Shown here: positions 1 through 13,600 of the stretch, one piece after another
Numbering within the stretch: position 1 is the first letter of the stretch
How the letters are laid out: every line of letters starts with the position of its first letter
Origin: Limnomonas spitsbergensis
Lineage: Eukaryota; Chlorophyta; Chlorophyceae; Chlamydomonadales
Direction: 5' to 3'
DNA: 64,000 nucleotides
Assembly: GCA_037349105.1 (NCBI GenBank)
Contig: JAYJMM010000113.1
Span: forward strand, 4,340,001-4,404,000
Made by a program: the position numbers and the translations under genes
Notes under the pieces: generated by a model
What the model was told of the DNA's origin: nothing
The model's database searches: none
Seen by the model: the letters and a program-made list of their open reading frames with translations, nothing else

Positions 1-377
1 GAAAATTCTGGGATCCCTTTTTCCTGTTTTGGGGTGAGAGGGTGGCAGCATCCCTCCATCCTGACCGATGAAGGGAATGCTACTGTAGCGTCCCTGGATG
101 CTACTGAGTCTAAGGCAGTACAGATGCTCATGCTGTACATTTATATCCTGGACACTGGACAGTGTGTCACAACTTGAGGATACGTTGAGGAGACACATGA
201 CAGCACTGAGCGAGGCGGGGCTCTTCACACTGCGACACTCGAATCCATATATACATTACAGCAGTGCGCATAGGTTGAGCCTTGAGACGACCCTGCCGAG
301 TTTAAGGCTTAGGTTGCCTGCAGAGCGCTACATGGCTGAGGCTTGAGCCAACCCTGCCCTTTGCTGCGCCCGCACAG

Positions 378-521
378 GCGTTTGTGGGCACTTTCCCAGC
401 AGCCTCGGAGATTCTGGACAACCTCATGGCCAACTACCGCTACTGGCATGAGGCGGAGAGTGCGGTCCCTTGCTGCACACCTGCAGATGCTGCGGGGGGC
501 CCGGCCCTGCAGAAGGAATAG
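378..521 (+). CDS. Terminal exon of an unrecognised gene (partial, 5' part outside the window)
   Basis: After a good 3' splice site (cccgcacag ending at 377) there is an open frame of 47 codons ending in TAG at 519-521. The peptide begins AFVGTFPAASEILDNLMANY and continues RYWHEAESAV, with an Ala/Gly/Pro-rich tail. The FVGTFP-type start followed by an amphipathic helix faintly recalls the C-terminal part of some fucosyltransferase-like glycosyltransferases, but that is only an impression and I do not assign a function. The upstream intron sequence holds two related stretches (about 266-296 and 330-358), in keeping with the repeat-rich introns elsewhere in the window. Everything before 378 is probably intron. 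Confidence 0.45.
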   Translation, partial: AFVGTFPAASEILDNLMANYRYWHEAESAVPCCTPADAAGGPALQKE

Positions 522-3473
522 CAGTGCATAGAAGCAGGGCGAGGCCGCACGCGCACTTGAGCTGGTCCAGCGGGGCCCAGCCAACTTGGAAGTATGAGGC
601 GGCTGGCTAGGGCCTGGGGGGGCCGGGGGACCCCGGAGTTGAATGTGGCACTAGAAGACGACCGTCCGCGCGTCGCGTCTCAGCAGGCTACTTTTGCGCG
701 CATCTGACCTGCTATGACCGGATAGGTGTATCGCTGCTGGGGGGAGTTTGGGGGGGGGAGGGGCTTCGAACCCTGTGATCCAGTTTTGCCCCGAGTGGAA
801 AATTTATCTAGGTACATTGTGTTTGTGGTCGGTGTATAAGGGGTGCCTGTCCCTGGCAATGTGCATACTGGGGCTCTGTGCAATTTCCGTGTCAGGTTGC
901 CGTGTGGTAGCAACACCGGAGGGAGCGGGAACGCGGACTCTTTTGTATGTGCCTTACAGTGAGGGGGCTTATGGCCACATCAACTGATTGTACAGCCTGC
1001 GCTGTGGGGTCTTGGCACTTGCGGTACTAGGCTTCTAGCGGTGCAAGCGGTACTTGCGTGACCTGGCTTGTGGGAGGAGATATCTTGGACTAGGGATTCG
1101 AGGGTGGGAAAGAGCTCCCAAGATTATATATTCATATAACGTAAACGATACGCATACCAATATCTCTTTATTTTTTCCGTCTCGCGGCATAAAAGCCGCA
1201 ATAGTCCTGTACTGTGCAGATTTACAGTGATTTTACACATTGTCACCTTTCACACCTTCCACCGTATCACACATTGTCACATTTCACACCGTGCACACCT
1301 TTTCTCACACATTGCCCAGTAAAAACTAGATGACACATCATGTGCCCTTGTCCCGCCCTTTGGCTGGGACTTATCCATTGCATGATGTGGTGAATAGCTG
1401 AGCCATGCTGCCGCCGTATGCTGATGGGAATTCCTAGGGGGCATGTGCCATAAGTGCTGGTGTGTTTCAGAACTTTTCAAAATTGATTTCTAGTTCTCTT
1501 ATGTTCAAACCTGTCCCATGCATGCTATGTGATGTCTCTGAGGAGTGCAAAAACAGTCCGGAAGTTTGGCTTCGTTCCTGGTTAGGATGGAAGCCTGAAC
1601 ATTTAAACCTTTGCTTTAAATTTGGCAGTGGGAGCATTTAAAAAATGTGCTTCTGATTGGTTCACCCTCTTCGGCATTGGTCCTGGATATCGAACCATGA
1701 TATTGCGTGCCATGAGGGCAGGCTGCGATTCGCCTTGACCTGAAGGCGAGGAGGTTCGATCGGGACGCAATTGTGGAGTGTGGACTCATGCTGTATCTTA
1801 AATGGAAAAAGTGGGACGCGTGCATCTGAATCAAATGTGTACACTGAATCAACTGTGCACACAACACAAACAACTGAAACAACAAAAGTCAGCTAGCTGG
1901 CAGAGTATCCGTTTTTTGGTACGATGGGAACTTCTCCCGATGTCAATGACATAACACCTCTGGGCCTTGCTGAAATAGCTCAGCCGCATGGGCGCCCTGA
2001 CTGCCTGGTCAGGAGGAAAATAAACTCAAGATGAGAGGAAAGGAACAGACAGACAAAGGAGAGGGGGAAACCTTCCCCCCATAAGAGAGGAAGTCAGGAG
2101 AAACTCCAAGCCGTCCAGATCCTAGCCCTGAACAAAGAGTGAGAAACCCAACACATAGCAACCGGCCCAACCCGAGTCATAGTGAGGGGGGCCATTGGCC
2201 AATCTCATCATATTTTTTAGACCCTGGGATACCCACCTAAATGTCTTTCAATACAATTCCCGTGTCAAACGAATGAGTTTTGGAGACAAAGGGGTGATGG
2301 AGCCCCGTCTTATTGTTTCTGCCCCCCCTCGAAGTTTAGCGCAACATAACTGATGAAAAATTCCACTGCCCTCTTCTAGTTCAAGATGTTGCACCTATGG
2401 CCCTATGGGCCCTACTCGTGAAAGGCTCGGCCGCGTGGGCACCCAATGGAACAGTGCAAATAACACCAAACAGCTTTTTGGGGGGAGGGGTAATGGGTGA
2501 GGAAAAAGGAGGAAAAGGGGGGATTAAATCAAGGGACAGAACAGTCTAAGGCTGTAACATACAGTCCAAGGTATCCCCAGCCTCTGAAAGCCTCAGCGAT
2601 ATCTGCCACATCTCCCACAAAAGGGCATTCTACCCCTGCCACCTGTCTTCAAACTGACAGCTTATTTTAGTTAGCTCAAGATTATGCGACGATTGTCATT
2701 CCACATGATAAAAATTAAAGTGAGACAGTGGGCAGTCCCACAGACTCGATTTTTTTCGTATTTCCATGTACTTAATTTGTTTTATCTGTGGGCGGTTTCG
2801 GGGGTATATTGTTACTGTCAGCACGTTGATTATGATTTTCCTAGACTGTGCCAGCCAGAAACTATTTGTGGTTGTTTTCCTCAACTGTGTCTGCCAGGAA
2901 CTATATCTAGATAATATCTAGTTGCCCATATTTGTCATTGGAGATATCGCCTCAGGCGACATCTGGGCAGGCCTGCCACAGTGCTAGCAAATTGAAGCAT
3001 GTACATCACTGCACAGGTGTCCTCTTTCCTTTCTTTTCTCTCGCGCCGTCTCTCATCAGTTCCTTAGCAATATTTTTGTTTGTGGACAAGGCCGAGCTTT
3101 ATTTTCGAGCAGGGCCCAGAGGTCAATGACGTCATTAACCCATGCCTCCCCCAAGGCCTCCTTTATCTTCCATTTCCCCCCCAGCCGTTTGTGTGTCCCT
3201 TTACTTCGCTTCCCCTTAGCCTGTTTTTTCAGACCAATTGCCTTGCTTGCTTGTTTGTTTCCTCTTTGTTCAGGGCTAGGATCTGGGCGGGCTATATATT
3301 GGGGGTCTGGGGATTTTCTAGGCTTCCTTTACTTGTGGGGATGGTCTTTTCCTCCCCCTTTTTCTGTCTGTTCCTTTCCTTTCTCCCCTAGCCTTCAGTT
3401 TATTTTCCTCCCGACCAGTCAGTCCGGCGCCCACGCGGCCAAGCCTTTTCAGCATGAGCCAGAGGTGTTATGT

Positions 3474-3520
3474 CATTTACCCATGCCTACCCCGGTACAA
3501 TGGGTAGGCATGGGTAAATG
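3474..3520. repeat. Perfect 19-bp inverted repeat with 9-nt loop
   Basis: The left arm 3474-3492 (catttacccatgcctaccc) is the exact reverse complement of 3502-3520, separated by nine bases. A diverged single-arm relative lies at about 3118-3155, where both the flank (gaggtcaatgacgtcatt) and the arm core (acccatgcct) recur. Nothing nearby codes convincingly. Confidence 0.85.
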
Positions 3521-4084
3521 GAAGTCTGTGGCACCGCCCGGGGGGCCTGCCCATCCGCGGAAAATGAAAGACAGCTGTTTTACCAAGTGGCCATTTGATT
3601 TTCTTCTTTGCCTCCCAGGTTTTCCTGTATGTTGGACATTTGGAAGCAAGCATGTGGCACATGCCACACATGCTCGCCGTCTTCCCTAGCCGTGTATCGC
3701 CGGGAGCAGCGTGCTTCACGGCGCAGACTGCTGCACTGGCCTTTTTACAGTCGGCTGTGCTAACTGCGCCGAGCCGGAGCCTTAAGACTGTGTGCATTTA
3801 AGCACACTCCCTCTTGCTGATGCGGCTCCTAGCTTGAGCCAGCACGGCACCCGCCGTCGGCTGAAGCTAGGAGCTTATGAGCTCCGGATTTCGTTCCTTT
3901 ACACAGGACTCACCAGAGTTGCGTTTACGAACGCTTCCTGTTGTGGTGCTGATACCAGTGATACAACTGCCAGCTGCTTCATCTGTGTTTATTTTAGGAG
4001 ACTTCACCATCGTTCATCAATGGTACATCATGGCCTCTGGCTGAGGAGGCCTGGTGCAGCCCTGCTGCTTGGGCCACTGGCTGG

Positions 4085-4116
4085 GCCACTGGGCCACTGG
4101 GCCCTGCTGCTGGCTG

Positions 4117-4147
<31 letters not shown>

Positions 4148-4215
4148 CTGGCTGGCTGGGTGGATGGCTGGATGGATGGATGGCTGGATGGGCTGGATGG
4201 ATGGGCCCTGCTGCT
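4085..4215. repeat. GGCT/GGAT tetranucleotide-type microsatellite
   Basis: Runs of ctgg, ggct and ggat dominate here, making long low-complexity Gly/Trp/Leu or Pro/Ala/Ser open frames on both strands that should not be read as genes. Confidence 0.9.
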
Positions 4216-4614
4216 GGCTGGGCCACTGGGCCCTGCTGCTTGGGCCCCTGGCTGTCGGTAGATCAAAAGGTTTGGTCCTCTTTGCCCAGACAGAATCTAC
4301 ACCATCGTTGTTGACTTGTTGTGTTCGGTGTGATTACCGATAGTCTCTATCAGGCCTCTGGACTCATGATGTTTTTGCAGTGGCATTGATGCCAGTATTT
4401 CAAATTTGAACCTGGACCGTTGGCCCTGAGCGAATTCCGCCAGCTGAACGGCGGTCATGGTTTGCTGACAAGCTGTAAGCATGGACTCGAGTGGTTCGCA
4501 TGTGCTGCCGCAGTACCACCAACTTTTTATCGGTTGTGGATAGGGTGACGTCAGTCGCGGTGTCCATCTCGGCCACAGCAGACCATCAGCAAAGCTTGCT
4601 GTCGCTGGCACTCC

Positions 4615-7600
4615 GTGATGCAGTGCTGTAAACCTCAATTTCGCCGCTTTCCTCGGCAGCAGGTCCGCCGTGGCAGGAATGGAGGTTCTGCCACCAGGGG
4701 CTGGACATCCCCCGCGACAAAGCCAAGTGAGCGGCCAAGCGACATGTCTCAGGCCCGTGGTGCCATGATTTATTTATTTGAATTCTCAACCAGTTTCGTG
4801 CACTTCCAACATTGCACGCCATCGCTGGTCTATGATCGATTGAGGCGAAGGTCGAGACTCCTAACCACTGTTCCCTCCTATCCACCGCTACCTCCTGCAG
4901 TACTCCCTGTGTCCGCCCTGTCCACTCGCATCGGTGGGAGTTATCTGAGGGCGCGACCCCCTCCGCCCGACGATGGTCCTCCCAACCGCACACGGCATGG
5001 TGACGCCCCTGCCCCTCCGGAAGCAGAACCACATGTCCAGCATACAGAGCTGCCTGGCCGGAATGCAGAGCCGCATGGCCATAGAGCCAAGTCGCATGGC
5101 CAACATGCATCCCAGCCCCGCTCCTCTCCTCCCATGCGCAGCCAAGGGGAGTCCAGGGCGGAGAGGCAGGCCCAGCCTCCCCGCCTGTCCCCCGTTGACG
5201 CCCTGAAAGAGAAGTACACGAACATGCTATCCAGCGAGCAAGTTCCTGCAGGCTTCGCCGGCAAGCCGGCCACTCAGTCCCGCCTGCTCTTCCCGCCGCC
5301 GCCGCCGCAGCTGAAACAGCAACCACCGCAGCAGCAGCAGGTAGAGGCCAGGGGTTCAGCCTCTGGCAGGGATCTTGTGCGGGTCACGCCCCTACCCCCG
5401 ATCAGTGAAGACGTTAAGATCCGCATCAAGCTCCAGCAGTACACTATGGCGCACGAGCGGAAGGCGCTGGGTGGCAGCAACACGTTGGCGGCCGCAGCAA
5501 CCGCAGCCCCGGTTGCCAGGGAGTTCCGGCCATCAGCCACTCAGAGGTCTCAGCCCCGCCCCGCCCTGAGATGGCCACCTGAGCCGCCACCTCAGCAGCA
5601 GCAGCAGCAGCAGCAGTTAGGGTTGGACGGAGCTGCAGTTCCCACATGGGCCTCTGCCTGGGGAGCACACAGCCCGCCCGCTGCCCGCCGGACATTCCCA
5701 ACGATGCAGCCCCCACCAGGCATGCAGTTTGAAGTGGTGTACGGGGATGACGAGGTGGAGGAAGAGGTAACCTCGCATGCCATGAGCCCAAGCAGGGGAA
5801 GCGTGAGCCAGGACGGTGCGGGCCCCAGGAATAGGGAGCGCCCAGGCAGACATCTAGACAACGAAGACAAAGATGACGATGGCGGCTTCTACCGCAATGC
5901 GGCCGCAACCGCAGCTGCCTCATCGTCCTCGTCGGACCTTGAGGCAAGCGCTCCTCTGTCCCCGGAGGCAAGGCGCTCGTCTGACAACAGCTTCATCGCT
6001 GGGCTGGCAGCCAGGGCCACTCAAACCAAGTCTAGCCTGCTGTCCAGCATTGCAGAGGCGCTCATGGCAAGCGTGGCCAGCTTGGGACTGGGGCCACGGG
6101 TGCGTAACAGCAGCAGCAGCAGCAGCAGCAGCAGCGCCGGGGAGGCGACGCGGGTGGACAAGCCGGAGGAGTCTGATGTACAGCGGGGATCTTCGGGCGC
6201 CTCCTCCTCCGCTTCGTCCTCGGTTGTTTCGGCACCTCCTGGCAGCCGAGCGCCGCCTAGAGCCGCTTCCCGCAGGACCGGCGCCGTATTGGACCAAAGG
6301 TCTTACGCCGAGGGCGAGGGAGTGGAGCGCGAGGGCAGCCGCAGAACATATGCTGATGGCGAGGAATTTGGGAGGAAGAGCATCCGCAACATATCACAAG
6401 CCAAGGTCGAGCAAGAGGAGCGCAAGGGTGGCCGCAGGGGTTCTGCTCCGGTCGGATCCGCAGCAGAGACTGCTTTGTTGAGGAAGGCGGGAGAGGCGGA
6501 CAGCAGCGCTTTGGAGCCCGTGACCCCTCCCGTCAGCCTAAAGGCGACGCTGCCCTTGGGCCCTGCTCCCGCGCCGCGACCCTCTTCCTGGAGAGATCGC
6601 CAGCAGATGCAGGTAGGGAGCGAGGGGAAGCCGCTTCTGGTGCTGGGCGTCCAGCGCCTGCCGTCCATGAGCTTCCCGAAATGGCGGAAGGCGGCGGCGA
6701 CGTCAGTGAGGGCTCTCCGGAGCGTTACGTCGTCCTCATACCGCATGAAACATATGTGGGGCTACAGTTCCAGGTGCGTGGGTTGGGCAGGTACGGGACA
6801 GGTGCTAGGCAGGTGCTGGGAAGGTGCTGGGAAGGTGCTGGGCAGGTGCTGGACAGGTGCTAGGCAGGTGCTGGGCAGGTGCTGGGAAGGTGCTGTACAG
6901 GTGCTAGGCATGTGCTGGGCATGTTCTAGGCAGATGCTAGGCAGGTGCTGGTAAGGTTTCAGAGTTTCTACAGTTCTGTGCCACAGGAACCGAGGGTCAG
7001 GGACCGGTGGGCCAGTGTTTCTTTTTTCGGCTGCCAGTCCACCTTCGGCTGCGAAAAGACTGATTGGGACCATGCCTGGACCGGCCTACGACTGGTGGCC
7101 AAAGCAGAATGGCTGGCCGCAATTGGGGCCTCCGACCAGAGGCCGGAGTGTAGCTGACTTGCAGCTGAGTCTAAAAAACAATGAACACTGCAGTGGGCCA
7201 GGGGTGGGGCTCCCTGAGGTAGGGTGGGGTCATGGGTTGAGGTTAAGTGGGTAGTGCGGGTCGATACGGTACATTTTTCCGAAGGGTTCGTCTTGCCTTT
7301 CCTATTCCTGCCCTGGTTGCGACCACGAAGCATGGAGCGTGAGTGGTCCATTGGCCTGCGGGTGTGACACCTGAAACAAAGAACCAGAAGACCTCAGAAG
7401 CTTTCCAGCGCCTCAAAGCCAGTGTTTGTTTTTTCGGCTACAAGGCCTCCTTCAGCGGGCCGCCCAAGGTCCGATTGGGACAGAATCTTGAGGCTGGCGG
7501 TCTAAACAGGACAGCTAGCCACAACTGGGGCCTCTGGCCGGAGGCCGGAGTTTATCTGACATGTAGCTGAATCACGCACAAATGAAAACTGTCCAAAGCC

Positions 7601-10600
7601 TAAGTAAGTCTCGCAGCCTGCCAGCGCCTGGACATGCCTCTGGAGGATTCTTCCTTCAGCAGGGTAGCTCACCTAGTGCTACGGCCAAACGGGTGGTTTC
7701 CGTAATCCATGCCTCGGGGCTTGTTGACATTTCTTATCAATTTAAACCCTTCAGCGCTTTACACGCCAGTGAGATTCTTCATGGGGTGTCTGGAAATTGT
7801 GGTGGAGCCATAAGTCAAAATCTTATGTCAGGCATTTCCGATGAAAAGCTGCCAACGTGCCGTGTGTCATGCATACTTCATTTTTTTCCACACGGCTTTT
7901 TCCCGTCAGACTTGGGATGGCATCGCAAACGTATGCCATTTTTACCACTTGGAACGGCATACCGTAGATTTGATTTGCCTTTCCTCAGGCATGAAAGCAT
8001 GATTCCTTTTAATGCTGCCCTCAGAGGGAGTACAGTGCAGGGGTGGACTTTCGACCAAAACTCTCATTTTCTGACTGGAAGCAGGCGTTGACAATCGAAA
8101 AGTAGTATACTCATGACTCCCTCAAAAACCCCAACAGCGTTACTTATGTGGGAAGGCAAAGCAAATCCATCTTGTATCACTTCCAAAACTTCTTTCGCTC
8201 AACTGGCTTGATGTCCTATATTTTCCATGAAAACAGGAAGGTTGACTCTTCCCAACCCTTATTTGCTGAACAGGCTTGATAACTTAGTGAAAGGCAGTGC
8301 AAGGCTGGCCGCCGCGAGGCTCCAGAGGCGCCAGCAGGTGCCTCCATCAGGGGTAACGGCAGAGGGTGCGGCTGGAGCGGCGGTGGCAGCCTTTGTGCAG
8401 GCGGCCTCATCGGGTCTGGAGCACGCTGACGACGAGTTGGGAGAGACCGAGGACGCCAGGAGTCCATATAATCCGGATGTGAGGCGGCCTGAACCCTAAA
8501 CCGGACACCCTAAACCATGATCTTGATGTGAGGGGGCCTGAACCCTAATCTATACACCCTACACCATGACCCAGATGTAAGGCGGCCTGAACCCTGCACC
8601 GGACACCCTTTAACGTGACCCTGATGTGAGGCGGCCTGATCCATAAACCGGACACCCTTAACCATAACTTTGATGTGAGGCGGTCTAAACCCTAAACCGG
8701 ACACCCTAAACCATAACCCTGATGTGAGGCGGCCTGAACCCTAATTTGGACACCCCAAACCATAACTCTGATGTCAGGCGGTCTGAACCCTATACCGGAC
8801 ACCCAAACCAGAACCCTGATGTGAGGCGGCCTGAACCCTGAACCGGACACCCTAAACCATAACCCTGATGTGAGGCGGTCTGAACCCTGAACCAGACACC
8901 CTAAACCAGAACCCTGATGTGAGGCGGCCTGAACCTTAAACCGGACACCCTAAACCATAACCCTGATGTGAGGCGGCCTGAACCTTAAACCGGACACCCT
9001 AAACCATAACCTGGATGTAAGGCGGCCTGAAACCTTGACTGCGAACCGTGCACCCTGAACCATAAACTGTACTCTCTCGAAAGAACGTTGGCATTCGATC
9101 CAAGCCTTGCTGTGCAGCCAAAATAAGATGCGGGGAGGATGGGGCGGCAGGACTGCAGGAGTGCAGGAGGAACAGGATGTGTTCCCTTGGAAGTGAAGCA
9201 GGAAACGTCAACGCAGATCTGACCAAATACCTGTGAAATTTCCAAGCATCAAGATAAAAACAAACCCTGCGCCGCCGCCTTCAGGTTGAGGCGGTGAACG
9301 AGGTGGTTGAGCGGCTGCTTGAAACCCGCCTGCCCGAAAAGGCATTCTACGGCCGCCGCGCCGAGCAGCTGGCCGCGCTGTCGCTGCCCCGGCTCAAAAC
9401 GCAGTGCGCGCTGTGGCTGGACGTGTGCGGGCCAGAGTACACGCAGCGCTTCCTGCAGCGGGAGCCGACGCTGCTCGTCAGACATCCGAGCTGGCTGCTG
9501 CAGGTGTGAGGATAGCAGGGTGGTCTGATACCTTGTTTAGAACAGTGCACATACCCTTTGGGCCAAGAATTAAATGGGAAGTGCTGTGCTCTGAGAATTG
9601 CACTGAGCATTCAAAAGGGAGAAGGGAACATTGGCTTGTCAGGGAGGGACGCCCGAGCTGGCTTCCCGGCAGGTGAGAATGGCAGGGAGGGTGAGAAGCT
9701 GCAGAGAACCTGCAGATTTGAATTGCCTTCCCTCGGGTGTGAATAAATCAATTCTTCATATGCCGCCCTCTAGGTCATCGACGCAAGCCTCCCTCTCGAG
9801 CCCCAGCTTCCAAGACCTGATGCAAGCCCCGGTCGCTGCAGCTGTCACTTGATCCCTGCAATCTTGACCCCTGCAGCTGTGAAGCCTATGCACATGAGGC
9901 AATGTGGCCATGTCCTGATGCAGGCCTTGGTCAATATAGCCCTGAACCCTGAGTACTGTAAGCCTTAACCCTAAGTCATGCTGCCCTGGACCCTGAGTGC
10001 TGTAAACATGAACCCTAAGTGATGCTGCCCTGGACCCTGAATGTTGTAACCCTGAACCCTCATTACGGTGTCTCTGTGGCCATGTCATGATGCAGGCCCT
10101 TGAGGTGTTCGACCAGGTGCTGGGCCTCCAGCCTGCGGAGTGCATCCAGTTTGCCCTAAGGAACACGGCGTTGGTAAGCTGGGTCTAGGAGCAATGGTTG
10201 GATGATGCTTGCAACCCTTATTTAATGATATCGACAAAACAAGGGTTCATTTAGGACCTAGGTTTGATTATGGAAGAAAAGGGTTGATTTAGGAACAAGG
10301 CTAAAGCTGTGAGCCAGTTTGCCATGAAGGACACAGCGTTGGTCAGTGGGGTTGATAAATTGGGTGTGTATTGCTTGGGTTAAATCCAATCAAAAAATGT
10401 AAATTCAATTACAGTTATAAATCCAATTAGAAAAGCCCTCGATTTTTGAAATCCAGATTTGGATATGCTTCTATTGCTGAGGAGAGAGTTTGGGAGATTT
10501 GTTCATTGGAAACCTACCATCCTGCCAGCAGCAGTGTCAGACAAAGCTGGTGCTTCTGTGGCCGCAAGCCCGCTCCCACCTGGTGGACTGACGCCAGTCT

Positions 10601-13600
10601 GCCAGTAGCAGTGTCAACCAAGCCGTTGGGTGGACCTGCTAGCAGTAGACCATACATGGTCATTTTGGTAGACCTTCAAAAAAATAGGAGGTCTACCAAT
10701 ATGACAAAGTCAAGTCACATAGGACTTACTTGACTTATTACTTTAAGTCAAATTTGACTTAGGCCGGTCCTATCGGAGGTCTAAGGAACCAGTTGCTGTC
10801 AGTGAGGTCTGTCATGCTGGTGCAGGAGCTAGGCAGCTCCAGGCAGTGTTTCTTCTTTTGGCTACAAGTTCAAGTTTGGCAGGCCGCCCAGCGGCTGCTA
10901 AAAGCCCAATTAGGACCAAACCTGGACCGGCCTGCAACTTTTGACCCAAGCAGGAAGGCTGGCCGCGAATGGGGCCTCCGGCCAGCGGCCGAAGTGTAGC
11001 TGACATGTAGCTGAATCACGAAAGAAGAAGCACTGGGTCCATGTTGAAATGGGTGTCTCTGTTGGTACCGCACTCTGCCCCTTTTGCTCCTTGGTACCCC
11101 AGGTCTATCCTTAATGAGTACATGGCTTAGGCCACACACCTAGCAGAAGCGACGGACGTACCCTGAGTGATGGGATGGGTGCAGACCTGAGGTGGGGGTA
11201 TATGTTTTGCATGTTTGGAGCCCGAGGTCTGCTGAGCTGGAGATGTGCATGCCAGATGATGGATGCATGAGGAGGGCATGTCTCTAGTGGTGGTATCAGT
11301 AGGGGGGTGGGTACCATCTCAAAAATCAGGTCGTCGGACCTGATTAACTGTGGCATTCAAATCCCCGCCCGCAGCTGAGCGTCAGCGAGTCCAGGTTGCG
11401 TGAGGTGATGAACGAGCTGGGCGACCTGCTGGGCCTCCAGCCCGCGGAGGCTCGCAGGCTGGTCATGAAGAACACTACCTTGGTGAGGAAGGGGAAGGGC
11501 CCTTTCAGCATACTTTAAGACACAATGCCTCAAAGAATTCAAACAATGCCTTTCTAGAATTGAAGCAATGCCTTACAGTATTTGAACACAAACACCTTTT
11601 TTAGACTCGTGTGACACCACCTTAGTGAGGGAGTGGGCTTTCAGTTCCCTTCTAGACACTAATGCCTTAAAATACACCACCCGTTCAAGGCCCTTTCCGT
11701 TCAAAACATCAAAACACCACCTCCTTGAAGACCCCCTGAGACACCTTTTGGTGAGGCGGTGGCCCTTGCAGACCTCAGTAACATATGAATGCTCAGGTAC
11801 ATTTGCTACAAACTACATAAGTCACAGCCCCTTGCAGCCCCCCTTCCCCCTTGCTTCTAGACACCCTGAGACACCACCACAGTGAACCTGCAGCCCTGTC
11901 ACATCCTTTCAGCAAACGGTAGGATTTGTTGGATGGCAGGGTAGACGCAGCATTCTCTTCAAACCTTTGGCTGAACCCTGTCCATATGTGGTGGAGGAGT
12001 CATGGGGCGGAGGGTGTGGAGCCTTGGAAGCTGATGCATCATATCTTCCAGAGGGTAGGGTCTCTCTGAGCCTCAGCGATTAAGGGTCAAGGATGTGTAA
12101 AACTTTGAGGGTTTAGGGTCTCTTTCAGCCCTTGAGGGGTTTAGGGTCTCTTTCAGCCCTTGGAGTTTAGGGTCGTTTAGGGTCTCCCCCAGCCCATGAA
12201 GGTTCAGGGTCTCTTTCAGCCCTTAAGGGTTCAGGGTCTCTCCCAGCCCTTGGGGATTCAGGATATGTCCGATTCTTGAGGGTTCAACCAGGGCTGGAAG
12301 AGACCTTGAACCCTTGAGGGTTTAGGGTCTCTCCCAGCCATGATTAAGCATAATTGCGAGGTTGTCATAGAGGGAGCTCTGATTAACTAAGTTGATATGA
12401 CTGACTGAAATGGGTAAAAGGTCGATACTGTGTCGTTTAAAACTGAACTCCCAAAAGGTCCCTAAACCCTACCCAATGCTGTTGTATCAGCTATTCCAAG
12501 CAATAATACACAGACGACTGCAAACCTGGACTCCTGGAGTGTCCCTGAAGCAAAAACCTGAACCCAACTAAATTTTGCTTAGTCAGCTGTATCAAGCAGG
12601 TATGCACCGGTTTAAGTTTCGATAAATCGTAGAACAAAGAGCGCTGGGAGGTTGAAGGAATATAGCCACTACCGGATATGAACCGTCTTGCGTCTGATCC
12701 TATGCTCAGAAAGCAGCGAGGAGTATGCGTGTAGTTGGTACGTAGTTGTGTGATTTAGGTCTGTTGGACTTCTCGCCAACAGACGAAGCGACAGCCGGTC
12801 GTACACCGGTCTGTCTGGTGCTGTGATAGCACTAGAGTTACTGTCAGTTACTTTTAGGTACTGGTCACCTCTTGCATGGCAGACAATGTGTGACATGGCA
12901 GGCCATGTGAGGCTTACAACAGGTCATGATAAATCTGCGCTCCTGGGATGTCCCCGAGCCTTGGATCGTGTTCTCTGGTTTGAGAAGTGTGATTCTTGAT
13001 GTGCAGGCGACTATGGAGGGCTCGTTGCGCGAGCGAGTGGATGCATTGGGCCGGCTGCTTCCTGTCACCCGCTCCAAGCTAGCAGATGTGCTGCGGCAGG
13101 TAGGGACAACCGAGGAGTAGACAGGAGAGAGGAGTGGGCGGAGGAGGAGTGAACAGTAGACATGCGAGGCTACTACGGGGAGTGGTCATTGTGGCAAGGA
13201 GAAGGAGAGGGACCTATAAGGAGGTGTGGGTATCGAGGCGAGGAGAGGAAGAGGGAGCAAAATGGAGGAGTGGGCATTGGGGAAAGGTGAGAAAGGAGTG
13301 GGCGTTGGGGCAAGGGGAGAAAGGAGTGGGCGTTGGGGCAAGGAGAGGATCAGCAACTGAGTGAGCAAAAAAAAGGTATACGTTATGTCTCCACATACCT
13401 GTTCATGCAGCTGCTGTGGCTCAGAACAATATAATTTCAGATCTCCCCCATGGTCGCTCACCTTGTGCTACGGCCGAACGAGTGGCTTCCTTAATCCCCG
13501 CCTCAAGGCGTATCGTTTATTTATCTATTAATTTAGGTCTCCCCCTGTGGCTGCAGCTGCTGCCTGGACTGGTACTACAGTTGCAGCAGATCTGACCTCA

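Larger units (their letters stand above)
522..4614. other. Region without a recognisable gene
   Basis: No exon series with family similarity was found on either strand. The longest open frames (for example 3126-3689 +) are pyrimidine-rich and low in complexity. A purine-rich stretch lies at 2010-2150, a strong hairpin at 3474-3520 and a GGCT/GGAT microsatellite at 4085-4215. A sentence-like block near 1938-1975 (tgtcaatgacataacacctc) recurs near 18783-18820, so it is a dispersed repeat. The first few hundred bases may be 3' UTR of the preceding gene. Confidence 0.5.

Noticed and set aside
3126..3689. 187-codon + strand frame as a gene
   Set aside because: Pyrimidine-rich, low-complexity Leu/Phe/Pro composition, no family similarity, and it spans the 3474-3520 hairpin.
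4266..4994. Pro/Ser/Gln-rich frames over the GGCT/GGAT repeat
   Set aside because: They are translations of a microsatellite and have no independent support (region 3994-4314).
8471..9045. Interstitial telomere from the CCCTAAAC motifs
   Set aside because: The telomere word is only a small part of a 49-bp unit that also contains a splice donor; there is no run of pure telomere repeats.
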